A stretch of DNA of 64,000 nucleotides from Marilutibacter chinensis (GTDB lineage: Bacteria > Pseudomonadota > Gammaproteobacteria > Xanthomonadales > Xanthomonadaceae). Every line of letters begins with the position of its first letter. Positions within the stretch are counted from its first letter, which is position 1. The notes beneath the pieces are model-generated. The model was given only the letters and a program-made list of their open reading frames with translations. It was not told the origin of the DNA and searched no databases. Location: the NCBI RefSeq assembly GCF_021725675.1, contig NZ_JAKJPO010000001.1, forward strand, positions 310,001 to 374,000, written 5' to 3'. This document shows positions 26,307 through 34,654 of this stretch, in pieces. Position numbers and translations under genes: made by a program.

Positions 26307-28253
26307 TCAAATCGATCGCTGACGCCCTATCTCCCACGACACCGAGCCAGCGCGTATCGTCGCAGCAAGCTGCTGCCCCAGCCGTTGCTCAATCACTGGC
26401 TTCCAGGGCACAAGAGAGAAACCCATGCCGCCATCGAGCATCGCATAACGCCCGCTGGCAAGCATGACGCTACGCCGGTAGATCCCGGCCACGCGCTGCC
26501 CATCCGTGACGGGACGATGCGCAAGGCCGGTTTCGGCGGCAATGTCTTTGGCGGCCTGCGCCAGTTCCCGGTCACGCAGCGTCCCCAGCAGGTTTCGGGC
26601 GAGGATCACACTCTGCCCGCGCCGCTGGGCCAGCCCCTGTTCTTCGAGGAAGACGGTGCGCTGCTGCATGGCCTGCTTGGCGTCGCCACCAAAGCCCAGG
26701 TCGCCCAGTCCCCGACCGCCGCCGATCAGTTGCTGGTCGAGCCATGTGGCCCCGATCACGCAGGCCTGCCGCTCGATGGGCAGGTGCGATTTCACCTCTA
26801 CGGCGACACCACCCAGACGCTGCGCGTCGTACTGACGGCCACGCTCGGCCAGGTCGTCGGGCACGCGCCAGACGCCTTCGGCCATGCGTTCCACGATGCC
26901 GGCGCGGCGCAGGGCTTCGAGCCGGCGCACGTGCGCGGCTACCACTTCGCGCGGGTCGCGGTCGGGCGTGGCCTGGCCTTGGGCCACGGCATGATGGTGG
27001 TCGGTGCGGTAGATGCCGTCGGCAGCCAGCACGGCGATGTTCCGGTCGGCGGCGCGCACGTCGGCCGAGCCTTTCACTTCAACGACGGCGCCGGTCGGAT
27101 ACTGCTCCAGCTCCGAGCGCGGCGGCAGCGCGACGTAGTGCGCCTTGCCGTCCGTGCCATCGACGATCAGATAGCCCTTGTCGTACAGCTCGTCGGCCAG
27201 TCCCTTGCCGACGACGCGACCGACGATGGCGCGGCCATCCTCGCTGGGCTGGAACACCGCCAGTTCGCGCTGCCGGCCGCTCATGGCCCGCTGCATGGTG
27301 CGGATGATGTCGCCACGCTCGCCCATTGCCCGCAGCGTCGGTTCGGCCTCGGCATGGACGGCCCACGTGCCGGGCTGCTGCTCGCTCGCCAGGCCCATGC
27401 GTTGCAAGCGCTGCAGGCGGCCGATCAGCAGTTGCCGCTGACGTTGCAGGCGCGGTTCGGCCAGCGTCTCCGGCCGCACCAGGCCGTCCACGGCCTCGCG
27501 CTGCAAGGTGCGATCCAACCCCGTCCACCGCTCCTGTTCGACTTCGCGCTGCATGGCGCGCTGCATCTCCAGTTCGGTGCGTGGCCCCAGCCATTGCGTC
27601 GCCAGTTCCGATGCTCGGTGACGCATCCCTTCGGCGATGTAGTCGCGGGCGATGATGAGGTCTTTGCCGGTGTCGTCCTTGCCACGCAGCACGACGTGCG
27701 TGTGCGGGTTGTCGGTGTTCCAGTGATCGACGGCCACCCATTCCAGGCGCGTGCCCAGGTCGGCCTCCATGCGCGCCATCAGGTGCCGGGTGTAGGTGCG
27801 CAGGTCGTCGAGCTGTTCGGCATCTTCCGGCGAGACAATGAAGCGGAACTGGTGGCGGTCGTCGGCGCCGCGTTCCTTGAACGCATCGAGGTCGGCGGCA
27901 TCGGTCATCGGCCCGTAGGCGCGGCCTGCCCCACCCTGGCGATCGACGCCTTCGCGCTCGATGTAGCGCAGGTGCGCGGCGGTCGAGCGCGGCCCTGCCT
28001 GCGCCAGATTCACCAGCCGGACCTTGATCGCCATGCGCCGCGCGTTCGGCCCCAATCCCCGGCCAGCGAAGCGCGCCGCTACGTGGCCTCGCCCCAGCCG
28101 AGATCCGGGGCGCTGGCCGACTTTGCCCGCCGCCTTGCCGAGCTTCGCGCCGGCCTTGCTGGTCTGGCGCAGCACCTTGTTGATGAAGGCATCGCCGCGC
28201 TGTTTCGGCGCACCGGGGCGGACGCGGAAACGGTCGTCGTCGCGCTGGCTCAT
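26307..28253 (-). CDS. rlxS: Relaxase RlxS (relaxase plus DUF3363)
   Basis: Relaxase of about 648 residues that nicks oriT and leads the strand into the recipient. The N-terminal basic region is followed by the metal-binding HxH motif (TDNPHTHVVLRGK) near residue 170; the C-terminal half matches the DUF3363 extension of Tn4371-type relaxases. The ATG at 28253 (MSQRDDDRFR) is chosen over an upstream in-frame start. It sits beside traF, DUF2840 and parA, as in Tn4371-family elements. Cargo ends 138 bases downstream of its stop. Confidence 0.9.
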   Translation of the reverse strand: MSQRDDDRFRVRPGAPKQRGDAFINKVLRQTSKAGAKLGKAAGKVGQRPGSRLGRGHVAARFAGRGLGPNARRMAIKVRLVNLAQAGPRSTAAHLRYIEREGVDRQGGAGRAYGPMTDAADLDAFKERGADDRHQFRFIVSPEDAEQLDDLRTYTRHLMARMEADLGTRLEWVAVDHWNTDNPHTHVVLRGKDDTGKDLIIARDYIAEGMRHRASELATQWLGPRTELEMQRAMQREVEQERWTGLDRTLQREAVDGLVRPETLAEPRLQRQRQLLIGRLQRLQRMGLASEQQPGTWAVHAEAEPTLRAMGERGDIIRTMQRAMSGRQRELAVFQPSEDGRAIVGRVVGKGLADELYDKGYLIVDGTDGKAHYVALPPRSELEQYPTGAVVEVKGSADVRAADRNIAVLAADGIYRTDHHHAVAQGQATPDRDPREVVAAHVRRLEALRRAGIVERMAEGVWRVPDDLAERGRQYDAQRLGGVAVEVKSHLPIERQACVIGATWLDQQLIGGGRGLGDLGFGGDAKQAMQQRTVFLEEQGLAQRRGQSVILARNLLGTLRDRELAQAAKDIAAETGLAHRPVTDGQRVAGIYRRSVMLASGRYAMLDGGMGFSLVPWKPVIEQRLGQQLAATIRAGSVSWEIGRQRSI

Positions 28254-28689
28254 GGCATGGCTCCATCCAAGACCGGCGCAGTCGAGCGGACGAAGCACGC
28301 GCTTTCGTCAACACCGATGCGGCATTGCGCACCTTCGCGGCACGCTGCCGCCCTGTGGCGCGTGCCGCGCTCCCCCCGTGTGCAGACAAGGTTTTCAAGC
28401 GGCCATGTGCCGCGACCTTTTATCTTGCCTTCCGCCTTTGCCCTGCGCTGTCGCTCCGGGCGTTGGCGGCCCGGCGGCGCTGCGCTGCTTGCAGCCAGCG
28501 CTCCGGCGAACGCGGCCACGGCCATCGGCCGGGCGCGTTCGAGGCAAGACGCCTGCACATGGGAAAGCGGTGCCGGATGTTGCGCGACGTGCGGCGCGGA
28601 TGCGTTCGCACGGTACGCGCGACGACACGGCGACGGCCGGCAGGACGGCACGCCGGATGGCACGATGAAGCGCAGCGAATCGGCAGCCA
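28254..28689. other. Gene-free region upstream of rlxS, candidate oriT
   Basis: About 436 bases between rlxS and traF without a convincing gene. TATCTTGCC at 28421-28429 is one base from the IncP-like nic core (YATCCTGY). A hairpin GCACGCTGCC/GGCGCGTGC (28340-28349 and 28357-28365, one bulged base) lies about 60 bases away. In related elements the oriT is in the intergenic DNA next to the relaxase gene, so this is the best oriT candidate here. The nic match is short and could be chance. Confidence 0.45.
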
Positions 28690-29289
28690 TCATCGGCGTG
28701 TCTCCAGCCAGACCGGATGCGCAACACCAATCACGGTGGACGCAGCAACCGGCCCAAAATACCTACTGTCGAACGACGCCGGATTGGTCGTGCTCAACAG
28801 GAACAGCTCGCCGGGCTCGAGGCGGCGGCATTGCGCCCAGGAAGGCAGCGGACGGCCCAGCCGGTCGGCAGGCAGCGCTGTGGCCAACGGCACGCCGTCG
28901 ATGCGCACGCTACGACCGACGATGCACACCTCCTGCGGCGCAACAGCACCGATGCGCTTGAGCAACGGAACGCGCGTCGGCAGGTAGCCGCGCCGTGTAG
29001 CCAGCGCGGCGGCATCGGCCGGCAGCGGGACGAGCACGATGCTGTCCACGGACAACGGACGTGGCAGCGAGCCGGCCCGGTGGTCGAGCGGATCGACGCG
29101 ATACCAACCGACCGCCACACTGTCGGACGGGTTGTAGGTCAGGCGCGGCAGCGGCCGCATATGGTCAGGCAGGAAGGACGCCCAGGCCAGCGCAGCGAGG
29201 CCGCAAGCGGACAGACCGCCAAGCACGAGGCGAGCGCGCAGACGCGAGCGAGGACGTGGCGTAGTACCGGAAGTGGAAAGCGTGGTCAT
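28690..29289 (-). CDS. traF: Conjugal transfer S26-type signal peptidase TraF
   Basis: Membrane-anchored peptidase of 199 residues. One N-terminal membrane helix (about residues 21-40) precedes the catalytic serine in YNPSDSVAVGWYR (Ser57) and the Lys in PLLKRIGAV. In IncP systems TraF matures and cyclises the TrbC pilin, and a TrbC is encoded at 1756-2139. The ATG at 29289 overlaps the end of the DUF2840 gene by four bases. Confidence 0.92.
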   Translation of the reverse strand: MTTLSTSGTTPRPRSRLRARLVLGGLSACGLAALAWASFLPDHMRPLPRLTYNPSDSVAVGWYRVDPLDHRAGSLPRPLSVDSIVLVPLPADAAALATRRGYLPTRVPLLKRIGAVAPQEVCIVGRSVRIDGVPLATALPADRLGRPLPSWAQCRRLEPGELFLLSTTNPASFDSRYFGPVAASTVIGVAHPVWLETRR

Positions 29290-29831
29290 GGCAGCGTTCT
29301 CCCGGCCAGCCAGGCGGCGTGCCGCTCGGCGGTGTACGCCGGCAGCGGCAAGCGCGCAGCGAGACGGTTGCCGAGCGTGCGCCAGTACGCGGGCGACACG
29401 TCGGCGGGCGCGATGCCTTGCGCCTCGATGGCGTCGAGCTGCGCCAGCACGGCGCGCACGGCGGGTTCGCCTTCGGCGTGCAGCAGCAGGCACGCGCCGG
29501 GTAACACGCCGTGGATGCGTTGAGCCGCGTCCAGCGGCGTGCATGCCTGCATCACCATGAGCTGCCAGCGGATCGTGCCGTAGTCGTTGGCCTGCCAGCG
29601 GATGCGACAGAACACGGCACCCGGCAGAAACACCGCGACTCGCCGCCAGCGGTCGAGCCGGACGATGCGCACCGGTTCGCCAAAGCGTAGGTAGAGGTCG
29701 ATGCGCTGCTCGACATAGGCGAGCGATACGCGGGTAAGCGGCGCGGCGCCGGCCTGGCCGGCGAGCACCGCGAGCGATGGCAGCGGCGCAGCCGTGGCCG
29801 TGGCCGTGGCCGTCGAGAATTGCGCGTTCAT
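29286..29831 (-). CDS. DUF2840 protein
   Basis: Conserved ICE backbone protein of 181 residues. The family core is visible in LTRVSLAYVEQRIDLYLRFGEP and RIRWQANDYGTIRW. No catalytic motif is apparent and its function is unknown. The start at 29831 overlaps the end of the ribbon-helix-helix gene by four bases. Its position between parA and traF is constant in Tn4371-like elements, which suggests a role in transfer or maintenance. Confidence 0.85.
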   Translation of the reverse strand: MNAQFSTATATATAAPLPSLAVLAGQAGAAPLTRVSLAYVEQRIDLYLRFGEPVRIVRLDRWRRVAVFLPGAVFCRIRWQANDYGTIRWQLMVMQACTPLDAAQRIHGVLPGACLLLHAEGEPAVRAVLAQLDAIEAQGIAPADVSPAYWRTLGNRLAARLPLPAYTAERHAAWLAGRTLP

Positions 29832-30079
29832 GGGGGCGTCTCCGGAAACTCGCGTTCCAGCAGAGCGCGCAGCAGTTCGGCGACGGTCACGCCCTGCGTG
29901 AACGCCGACACCTTGATGCGAGCGCGCATCGCGGGCGTGATGTCGAGGGTCAGGCGCGCGGTGTAGAGGTCGCCTTTCTGGAGGCCGTCGGCGTCGCCTA
30001 GGCGAACCCACGCCTCAGCGTGCGGGTTAGCGGGCGGACGCGCGCCGATGCCGACGCGCTTGCTGCGTGCGTTGCTCAT
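29828..30079 (-). CDS. Ribbon-helix-helix partition-associated protein
   Basis: Small basic protein of about 83 residues. The N-terminus is Arg/Lys-rich, and the C-terminal part (LYTARLTLDITPAMRARIKV then FTQGVTVAELLRALLEREF) looks like a ribbon-helix-helix DNA-binding domain. The ATG at 30079 overlaps the parA stop; a GTG upstream is less likely. It may be the DNA-binding partner of ParA. A ParB-like large protein is encoded separately at 35683. Confidence 0.8.
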   Translation of the reverse strand: MSNARSKRVGIGARPPANPHAEAWVRLGDADGLQKGDLYTARLTLDITPAMRARIKVSAFTQGVTVAELLRALLEREFPETPP

Positions 30080-30714
30080 GTCGGCCACCGCAGCAGTTCA
30101 TCGGTGAGCGCGGCGATCTCGCGTGCGGCAGCGCTGTCCGGTGCCGTCTCGCGTGCAAGCCGGCCAGCGGCCACGCTGTCGGCGAACACGATGCGCTGGC
30201 GCACCTCGGCGTGCAGCGCCGGCAGTGGTTGCTCGGCGAGCGACTGCCGCGCCTCGCGGCCGATGATGGTGGTGCTGACGCGCCGGTTGATGACGAAGGC
30301 CGCTGCTAGCTGCGGCCGGAACACCTGAGCTTCGCGGATGAGCGTCACCATCTCGGCGCTGGCCCACACGTCGTAGGGACTGGGCTGCACCGGGATCAGC
30401 ACGCGCTCGGCTGCCAGCAGCGCGGAACGCGCCAAGGCGGCAATGCGCGGCGGGCCGTCGATGATGACGTGATCGGCACGGCGGGCCAGTTCCGGCGCTT
30501 CCTGGTGCAGTGTTTCGCGGGCGAGGCCCACAGCGCTGAACAGCCGGGGCAAGCCCTGCTGGCTTCTGCGCTGCGTCCAATCCAGCGAAGAACCCTGCGG
30601 GTCAGCATCGAGCAGGACAACGTGCTGGCCACGCAGCGCCAGTTCACCCGCGATGTGGGTGGCGAGCGTGGTCTTGCCGACTCCGCCTTTCTGGTTGAGC
30701 AGCGCGACGATCAT
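30076..30714 (-). CDS. parA: ParA-family partition ATPase
   Basis: Deviant Walker ATPase of 212 residues. The N-terminus MIVALLNQKGGVGKTT carries the KGGVGKT P-loop; Walker A' (VLLDADPQGSS) and Walker B (VIIDGPP) follow. The ATG at 30714 is preferred because it starts the domain; an extension upstream lacks family similarity. It probably keeps the excised, replicating form of the element from being lost. Candidate iterons lie 165-230 bases upstream. Confidence 0.92.
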   Translation of the reverse strand: MIVALLNQKGGVGKTTLATHIAGELALRGQHVVLLDADPQGSSLDWTQRRSQQGLPRLFSAVGLARETLHQEAPELARRADHVIIDGPPRIAALARSALLAAERVLIPVQPSPYDVWASAEMVTLIREAQVFRPQLAAAFVINRRVSTTIIGREARQSLAEQPLPALHAEVRQRIVFADSVAAGRLARETAPDSAAAREIAALTDELLRWPT

Positions 30715-30798
30715 GGCACGGCCCTCCGTGTTGGAAGGCCGGGCTTTCGTGGCTGCGCTGCGTGCCGTTTCGAGGTTGTCCACCGAAACGGCGCGCTC

Positions 30799-30976
30799 TT
30801 TTCAAAAGTTAGAGATTTAGAGTTAGGGAAGTTAGAGGGTTCCGAAACCCGCGCCGTTATTGGCTTTGCGGCGATTTCGCACGCCTGATGGCACGATAGG
30901 GACACGCCCGATAGCACGATACCCGGCACGCCTGATAGCACGAGGCCGTCCACACGTTTTCCCGCAGTTATCCCCG
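30799..30976. repeat. Iterons and AT-rich repeats: candidate replication origin
   Basis: Between parA and repA lie three direct repeats of about 19 bases at 30879-30897, 30902-30920 and 30926-30944. They begin 23 and 24 bases apart and share the pattern CACGCC-YGAT-RGCACGA. On the parA side there is an A/T-rich stretch with three copies of AGTTAG (30807, 30821, 30830). On the repA side, TTATCCCC at the repA stop resembles half of a DnaA box. Iterons spaced by two helical turns, an AT-rich block and a neighbouring initiator gene form the standard layout of an origin. Confidence 0.65.
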
Positions 30977-31801
30977 TGCCGTCTGCGGCACGGGCCGGAA
31001 GGTCAGCAACTCGGCTCCGTCCTCGGGCATGCGCACGATGCCCAGGACGTAGCCCGGCATGGACTGCCGCGCCACCAGCGCGCGCAGGTCGCAGGCGAAG
31101 TCGTAGGGCTTGGCCGTGCTGCCCGACTTGCGGTGCAGGTGTTTGAAGTCGAATTGCCAGCCGCCGGGCTGCTTGCCGCCGTGCTTGCGCACCAGGCGGT
31201 ACAGCCATCGCTCGATGCCACCGGTCAGCCGGAAATACGCCGGGTCGATGGTCAGCACCAGGGCGGCGTCGAGCACGCCCGCATAGAACCAGTCCGGCAG
31301 GATCAGCTCGATGCCCAGCGGCGTGCCGCGGGCGTCGGCGAGTTCCTTCCACTCGTTGATCCACGAGAAGCGATGCAGGCGCCGCCCGGTCGTCTCGCGG
31401 ATGGACGTTGCCACGGTGGTCGATTGCAGCCGGTCGAGCGCGGCCTTGAGGCGTTGGTAGTCGCGCAGCGACACCCCGCGCCCGATGAAGCGCAGGATCT
31501 CGTAGGGTGTGGCGTGCATCAGGCGCGACGGACGCAGGCCCGCGTCGCGCGCTTCGACGATCTGCGAAGCCGCCCAAATCAGCACGTCCGCATCCCAAAT
31601 CGTGGCGATGCCGTGTTCCTGCGTGCCCTCCACGCGAATGGTGACGTTGCCGCTGCGGAAGTCGATCGGCGCCGTGCGCCGCGATTTCGCCAGCGAGAAG
31701 AATGGATACGCCATCAGGTCCTGGGCGTCGCGCGGTGCCATGTCGCCCGGCAAGGCGCGGAACAGGTCGAGCTGTTCCCGCTCCCGCGATGGGCTGGACA
31801 T
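30968..31801 (-). CDS. repA: Replication initiator protein RepA
   Basis: Plasmid-type initiator of 277 residues, similar to the RepA of Tn4371-family and IncP-like replicons. Family features include MAYPFFSLAKSRRTAPIDF, TIWDADVLIWAASQI and LTGGIERWLYRLVRKHGG. The ATG at 31801 is used; longer frames overlap the upstream HTH gene. With parA and the iterons next to it, it probably allows limited autonomous replication of the excised circle. Confidence 0.88.
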   Translation of the reverse strand: MSSPSREREQLDLFRALPGDMAPRDAQDLMAYPFFSLAKSRRTAPIDFRSGNVTIRVEGTQEHGIATIWDADVLIWAASQIVEARDAGLRPSRLMHATPYEILRFIGRGVSLRDYQRLKAALDRLQSTTVATSIRETTGRRLHRFSWINEWKELADARGTPLGIELILPDWFYAGVLDAALVLTIDPAYFRLTGGIERWLYRLVRKHGGKQPGGWQFDFKHLHRKSGSTAKPYDFACDLRALVARQSMPGYVLGIVRMPEDGAELLTFRPVPQTARG

Positions 31802-31827
31802 GGCGGTGGCCACCGGCGAGCCGCCGA

Positions 31828-32109
31828 TCAGCGCGCACGGCTGTCGGCCGAATGGTGCTCGGCATATTCGGGATCGGACGTGGCCTCGAAACTGCGCTGG
31901 TCGGCCCAGGCGTCGAGGTCGGCCACCGCGTACATGACGCGGCGACCGAACTTGCGGAACTTCGGCCCGCCGCCGATCACACGCTGCTTTTCGAGCGTGC
32001 GCGGCGACAGCCGCAAATACTCGGCGGCTTCGTCGTTGGTGAGGTAGCGTTGGGGTTGCGGCGGCGTGGTGGCGGCAGCGGCAGCAGGCCGCAAGGGTGC
32101 GGGTCGCAT
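31828..32109 (-). CDS. AlpA/excisionase-like helix-turn-helix protein
   Basis: Small DNA-binding protein of 93 residues. After a Pro/Ala-rich lead, the HTH reads RYLTNDEAAEYLRLSPRTLEKQRVIGG, followed by FRKFGRRVMYAVADLDAWA, the excisionase/AlpA pattern. The ATG at 32109 has a GGAGG site eight bases upstream; an ATG at 32124 overlaps that site and is less likely. It lies just upstream of repA and may control repA or excision. Confidence 0.85.
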   Translation of the reverse strand: MRPAPLRPAAAAATTPPQPQRYLTNDEAAEYLRLSPRTLEKQRVIGGGPKFRKFGRRVMYAVADLDAWADQRSFEATSDPEYAEHHSADSRAR

Positions 32110-32234
32110 CGGATGAACCTCCATCGGTCAGGAACGACCGGCCACACAGCGCGACCGGATGGAGGCAGTCTTGGGAAAGCGGCGCGGGGCGCAGAGGGTC
32201 GTTTTGCGGTTGCGCCCAAACGACCCTCCCCAGG

Positions 32235-32990
32235 TCATTCGAGGTGTGCAAGGCGGCGGTAGCCGCCGCGCATCAGTGATTGACCACGCCGCACCAGACG
32301 GCGCACGCGCGAGCGCAGGCCGCCGTCCGTGTACCAGCCGGCGGCCACGGCCTCGGCGCCGAACAGCCCCGTGGCTGTTTCGCGCAAGGACGCGCCCGCG
32401 AGGGTTGCGTCGAGCGCCTGCAGGGTGTGCAGTTCCAGCAGCGCGGCCGGCGTGGGCCGAGAGTGGGCCGCCGCCGCGGGCACGCTCCCGTCCACCGTCG
32501 CCAGCTTGTCCAGTTCGACCGTGATGGTGCGGTAACTCGCACAGGGCGCGGCGCACGCGCGGACGGCATACAGGTAGGCCATGCCATCGGCCAGACCCGG
32601 TGACAATGCGAGCCGCACGCAGCAGCCAGGCCAGCGCGCCGTCAGCACCAGGCGCTTCCCGTCGTGGATCAGGTGCTTGTGGCCGGGGAGGCGCCAGAAC
32701 TCAAAGGCGTGGGCCTCGGGTGGTGGGTCGGCATCCGGGTGGAGCTGGATCACGCCATCGTGATCGGGAAACCAGGCTGGATGCGCGTCGCGCGCATCCA
32801 GGGCCGGATCTTCCAGCAGGCGCAGTCCCCAAACGTGCGCCGTCTCCGGCCGGCGGCGACGGCGCAGCCAGTCGCGCCGGTAGTCAGGATGCCTGCGCAG
32901 GTACTCCCAGGCCAGCGCGGGGCCGTCCAGATGCAGCGCGTACAGGTACGCGGCGGTCGGATACCAGGAATCGGTGCTTCGATCAGCCAT
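32235..32990 (-). CDS. DUF2285-domain protein
   Basis: ICE backbone protein of 251 residues. The N-terminal part (SWYPTAAYLYALHLDGPALAW, YLRRHPDYRRDW) matches the regulator-like domain found ahead of DUF2285, and the C-terminal half (ALDATLAGASLRETATGLFG, SRVRRLVRRGQSLM) is the DUF2285 core. An AGGAGGT site precedes the ATG. Function is unknown; it is conserved beside alpA-like and repA genes in this family. Confidence 0.88.
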   Translation of the reverse strand: MADRSTDSWYPTAAYLYALHLDGPALAWEYLRRHPDYRRDWLRRRRRPETAHVWGLRLLEDPALDARDAHPAWFPDHDGVIQLHPDADPPPEAHAFEFWRLPGHKHLIHDGKRLVLTARWPGCCVRLALSPGLADGMAYLYAVRACAAPCASYRTITVELDKLATVDGSVPAAAAHSRPTPAALLELHTLQALDATLAGASLRETATGLFGAEAVAAGWYTDGGLRSRVRRLVRRGQSLMRGGYRRLAHLE

Positions 32991-33359
32991 GACGCGACCT
33001 CCTGTCGGGCAGGAACGTCGCCACGGGCCTCGGGCGCGGGATTTACAGCATTACGACATCAATGCGCCATCAGGAATGCGTAAACTCACACCGTAACGAG
33101 GGGTGTCAAGACCGATCGGCTCCGAAGCCTTGCACGCATCGACCGAATGCGACGGCCGCGCAGCTCCAAAAATGGCGCGCAGCATCAGACACCCTGCCGT
33201 AAGCCGCACCGCGCATCATGTCTCTTTCGGTCAGAGCCGTTCCCTCATGACGCATGAATGCCGATCCAGACCGTAGCCGTCTTGAATCAGATCGAGAAAG
33301 ACACAATGCGTCGCAATGGCCTGTGTCTGGATGGCCCGCAGCGAGGCCATGGGGTTCGA
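32991..33359. other. Intergenic stretch with possible 49-codon gene
   Basis: About 370 bases between the DUF2285 and DUF2958 genes. A possible minus-strand gene at 33106-33255 encodes 49 residues ending FGRCVQGFGADRS. It has only a weak ribosome site and no recognised family, so it is not listed as a gene. The sequence nearest the DUF2285 start holds its ribosome site. No terminator was seen. Confidence 0.4.
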
Positions 33360-33710
33360 TCAGTCGGGGATCGAGCCATCGCGCTGCGCCAGCCGGACGT
33401 ACTCCGATAGTGGCCGCGAAGCGCGGAAGTACAGGTCGCGTAGGACGGGCCGCTGCTGCGGCCCGACGATGGCTGTCAGGTCGGACAGCTTGACCGTCCC
33501 CAGCGCCGGCATCCCGATGCCGAGGTCGATCAGGCCATAGGCGGTATCGCCATCGGCCGGGTCGAGCGCGGCCAGCAGCCAGGTCGCGTGCGCATCCGGC
33601 GTGAACAACCGCACCACCGGCAGCGGGTCGATGCTCTGGCCGGCGGTACGCGCCGCGCCGTTGGCAAGCAGTTGCGCGCGCTCGTCGGCTGTGGTCAGCG
33701 GCTGGGTCAT
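33360..33710 (-). CDS. DUF2958 protein
   Basis: Conserved ICE protein of 116 residues. The family core is PLPVVRLFTPDAHATWLLAAL and DGDTAYGLIDLGIGMPALGTV, which reads like a small binding fold with no catalytic motif. The ATG at 33710 (MTQPLTTADERAQ) is chosen; a longer frame upstream runs through the divergent regulatory region. Its function is unknown, but it is very common in Tn4371-like and related islands. Confidence 0.87.
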   Translation of the reverse strand: MTQPLTTADERAQLLANGAARTAGQSIDPLPVVRLFTPDAHATWLLAALDPADGDTAYGLIDLGIGMPALGTVKLSDLTAIVGPQQRPVLRDLYFRASRPLSEYVRLAQRDGSIPD

Positions 33711-34001
33711 GGTCAGGAACTCCACGAAGCCAAGGATGCACGGACACGCTTTTCCGTCGAAACACGGAACCACAAAGCCGGGGCTGTGCTTTTGTGCAAA
33801 AGCATGGATGCGCAAGCCATCGAATCCGTACATGCACGGAAACGCGGAAGCGGAATGGTGGAGGTCTGGAAAGGCACGGATGCGGTTCCCCGATTCTGTT
33901 GGAATCCGCCCATGCGGATTTCCGTAAAAGCACGGCAGCGAACCATAAATGAGTTAAAGATAACGTGGTTTTAATTGTCCCGCGACCGGACGCTTCTGTC
34001 C
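33711..34001. promoter_or_regulatory. Repeat-rich divergent control region
   Basis: The 290 bases between the DUF2958 (minus) and XRE (plus) genes hold a perfect palindrome, GCTTTTG/CAAAAGC with a two-base centre (33788-33803). Several CACGGA copies (near 33738, 33762, 33836 and 33877) and inverse TTCCGT copies are also present, plus GTTA-AAGA-TAAC at 33953-33964 just before the XRE gene. This looks like an operator field or a second iteron-type region. The XRE protein is the obvious candidate ligand. Confidence 0.45.
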
Positions 34002-34292
34002 ATGCAGAAGCGCTCCGTCCAGCCCGGCCGACCGGCCGGCGTCACCACCTTCGATGCCGAGCTGGCCAAGGCTTTCGGCGCGGCGGTGCGTGCGCTCCGT
34101 TCGGAGCGCGGGATTGCGCAGGAATCATTGGCGAACCTGGCCGGCATCGAGCGCTCCCACATGGGCAAGGTGGAGCGCGGTGAGCACATGCCGACGCTGG
34201 CGATCATCTTCAAGATCGCCGGCGCGCTCGGGTGCAGCACGGCAACCCTCATGGCCGCGACGGAAGCCCAACTCGCGGCACCGGCGACATAG
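34002..34292 (+). CDS. XRE-family helix-turn-helix regulator
   Basis: Regulator of 96 residues with a Cro/CI-type HTH (AVRALRSERGIAQESLANLAG, then ERSHMGKVERGEHMPTLAIIFKIA). The ATG at 34002 (MQKRSVQPG) is used; a TTG 27 bases upstream is weaker. It is one of very few plus-strand genes in the backbone and is divergent from DUF2958. It is probably a master regulator of ICE maintenance or transfer genes, as XRE proteins are in related elements. Confidence 0.87.
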   Translation: MQKRSVQPGRPAGVTTFDAELAKAFGAAVRALRSERGIAQESLANLAGIERSHMGKVERGEHMPTLAIIFKIAGALGCSTATLMAATEAQLAAPAT

Positions 34293-34342
34293 GCCGCCGA
34301 TGGGAGGCGTCCCGCCGCAATGGGCGGGGCGCGAGGCGACCG

Positions 34343-34654
34343 TCAGGCCGCCGGCTTGCTGCGCGACCAGAACAGGTCGTGCGTACCGTCCTCGTTCTCG
34401 ATCAGGCGGGCATAGACCGTCGCCGGGAACGAAGGATCGTCGAGGGTCACGGACAGGTAGTCTCGCCCGGCCTCGCTGGTCTTCTTCCACGCCGCGCCGA
34501 TGTCGTGGCCGGCCGCCTGAAGGCGGAAGTCGGGGGCGTTCTCGTTGCCGCCCTTGTCGTTGGGAACCAGCTTGACCTTGACGTTGAGCGTCAGGGTGCG
34601 GAGCGTGCCGGTGAAGCCGTCTTTCTCTGCGGTGAAGGTGCCGATGTTGGCCAT
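34343..34654 (-). CDS. DUF736 protein
   Basis: Small ICE protein of 103 residues. The DUF736 pattern is clear in [20 protein letters not shown] and VKLVPNDKG, and the C-terminal part ends [12 protein letters not shown] strong AAAGGAGA site lies before the ATG at 34654. Its function is unknown, though it is nearly universal in this element type. It is convergent with the XRE gene, with a 50-base gap. Confidence 0.9.
   Translation of the reverse strand: MANIGTFTAEKDGFTGTLRTLTLNVKVKLVPNDKGGNENAPDFRLQAAGHDIGAAWKKTSEAGRDYLSVTLDDPSFPATVYARLIENEDGTHDLFWSRSKPAA

Noticed and set aside
26262..28961. 899-codon plus-strand open frame
   Set aside because: It lies opposite rlxS, whose HxH motif and DUF3363 features make it the real gene. 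High GC creates such long shadows.
30799..30976. CRISPR array in the repeat region next to parA
   Set aside because: Only three repeats with 4-5 base gaps between units and no cas genes; the layout fits iterons.
33106..33255. 49-codon minus-strand frame
   Set aside because: Only a weak ribosome site and no known family; recorded in the intergenic entry but not called as a gene.
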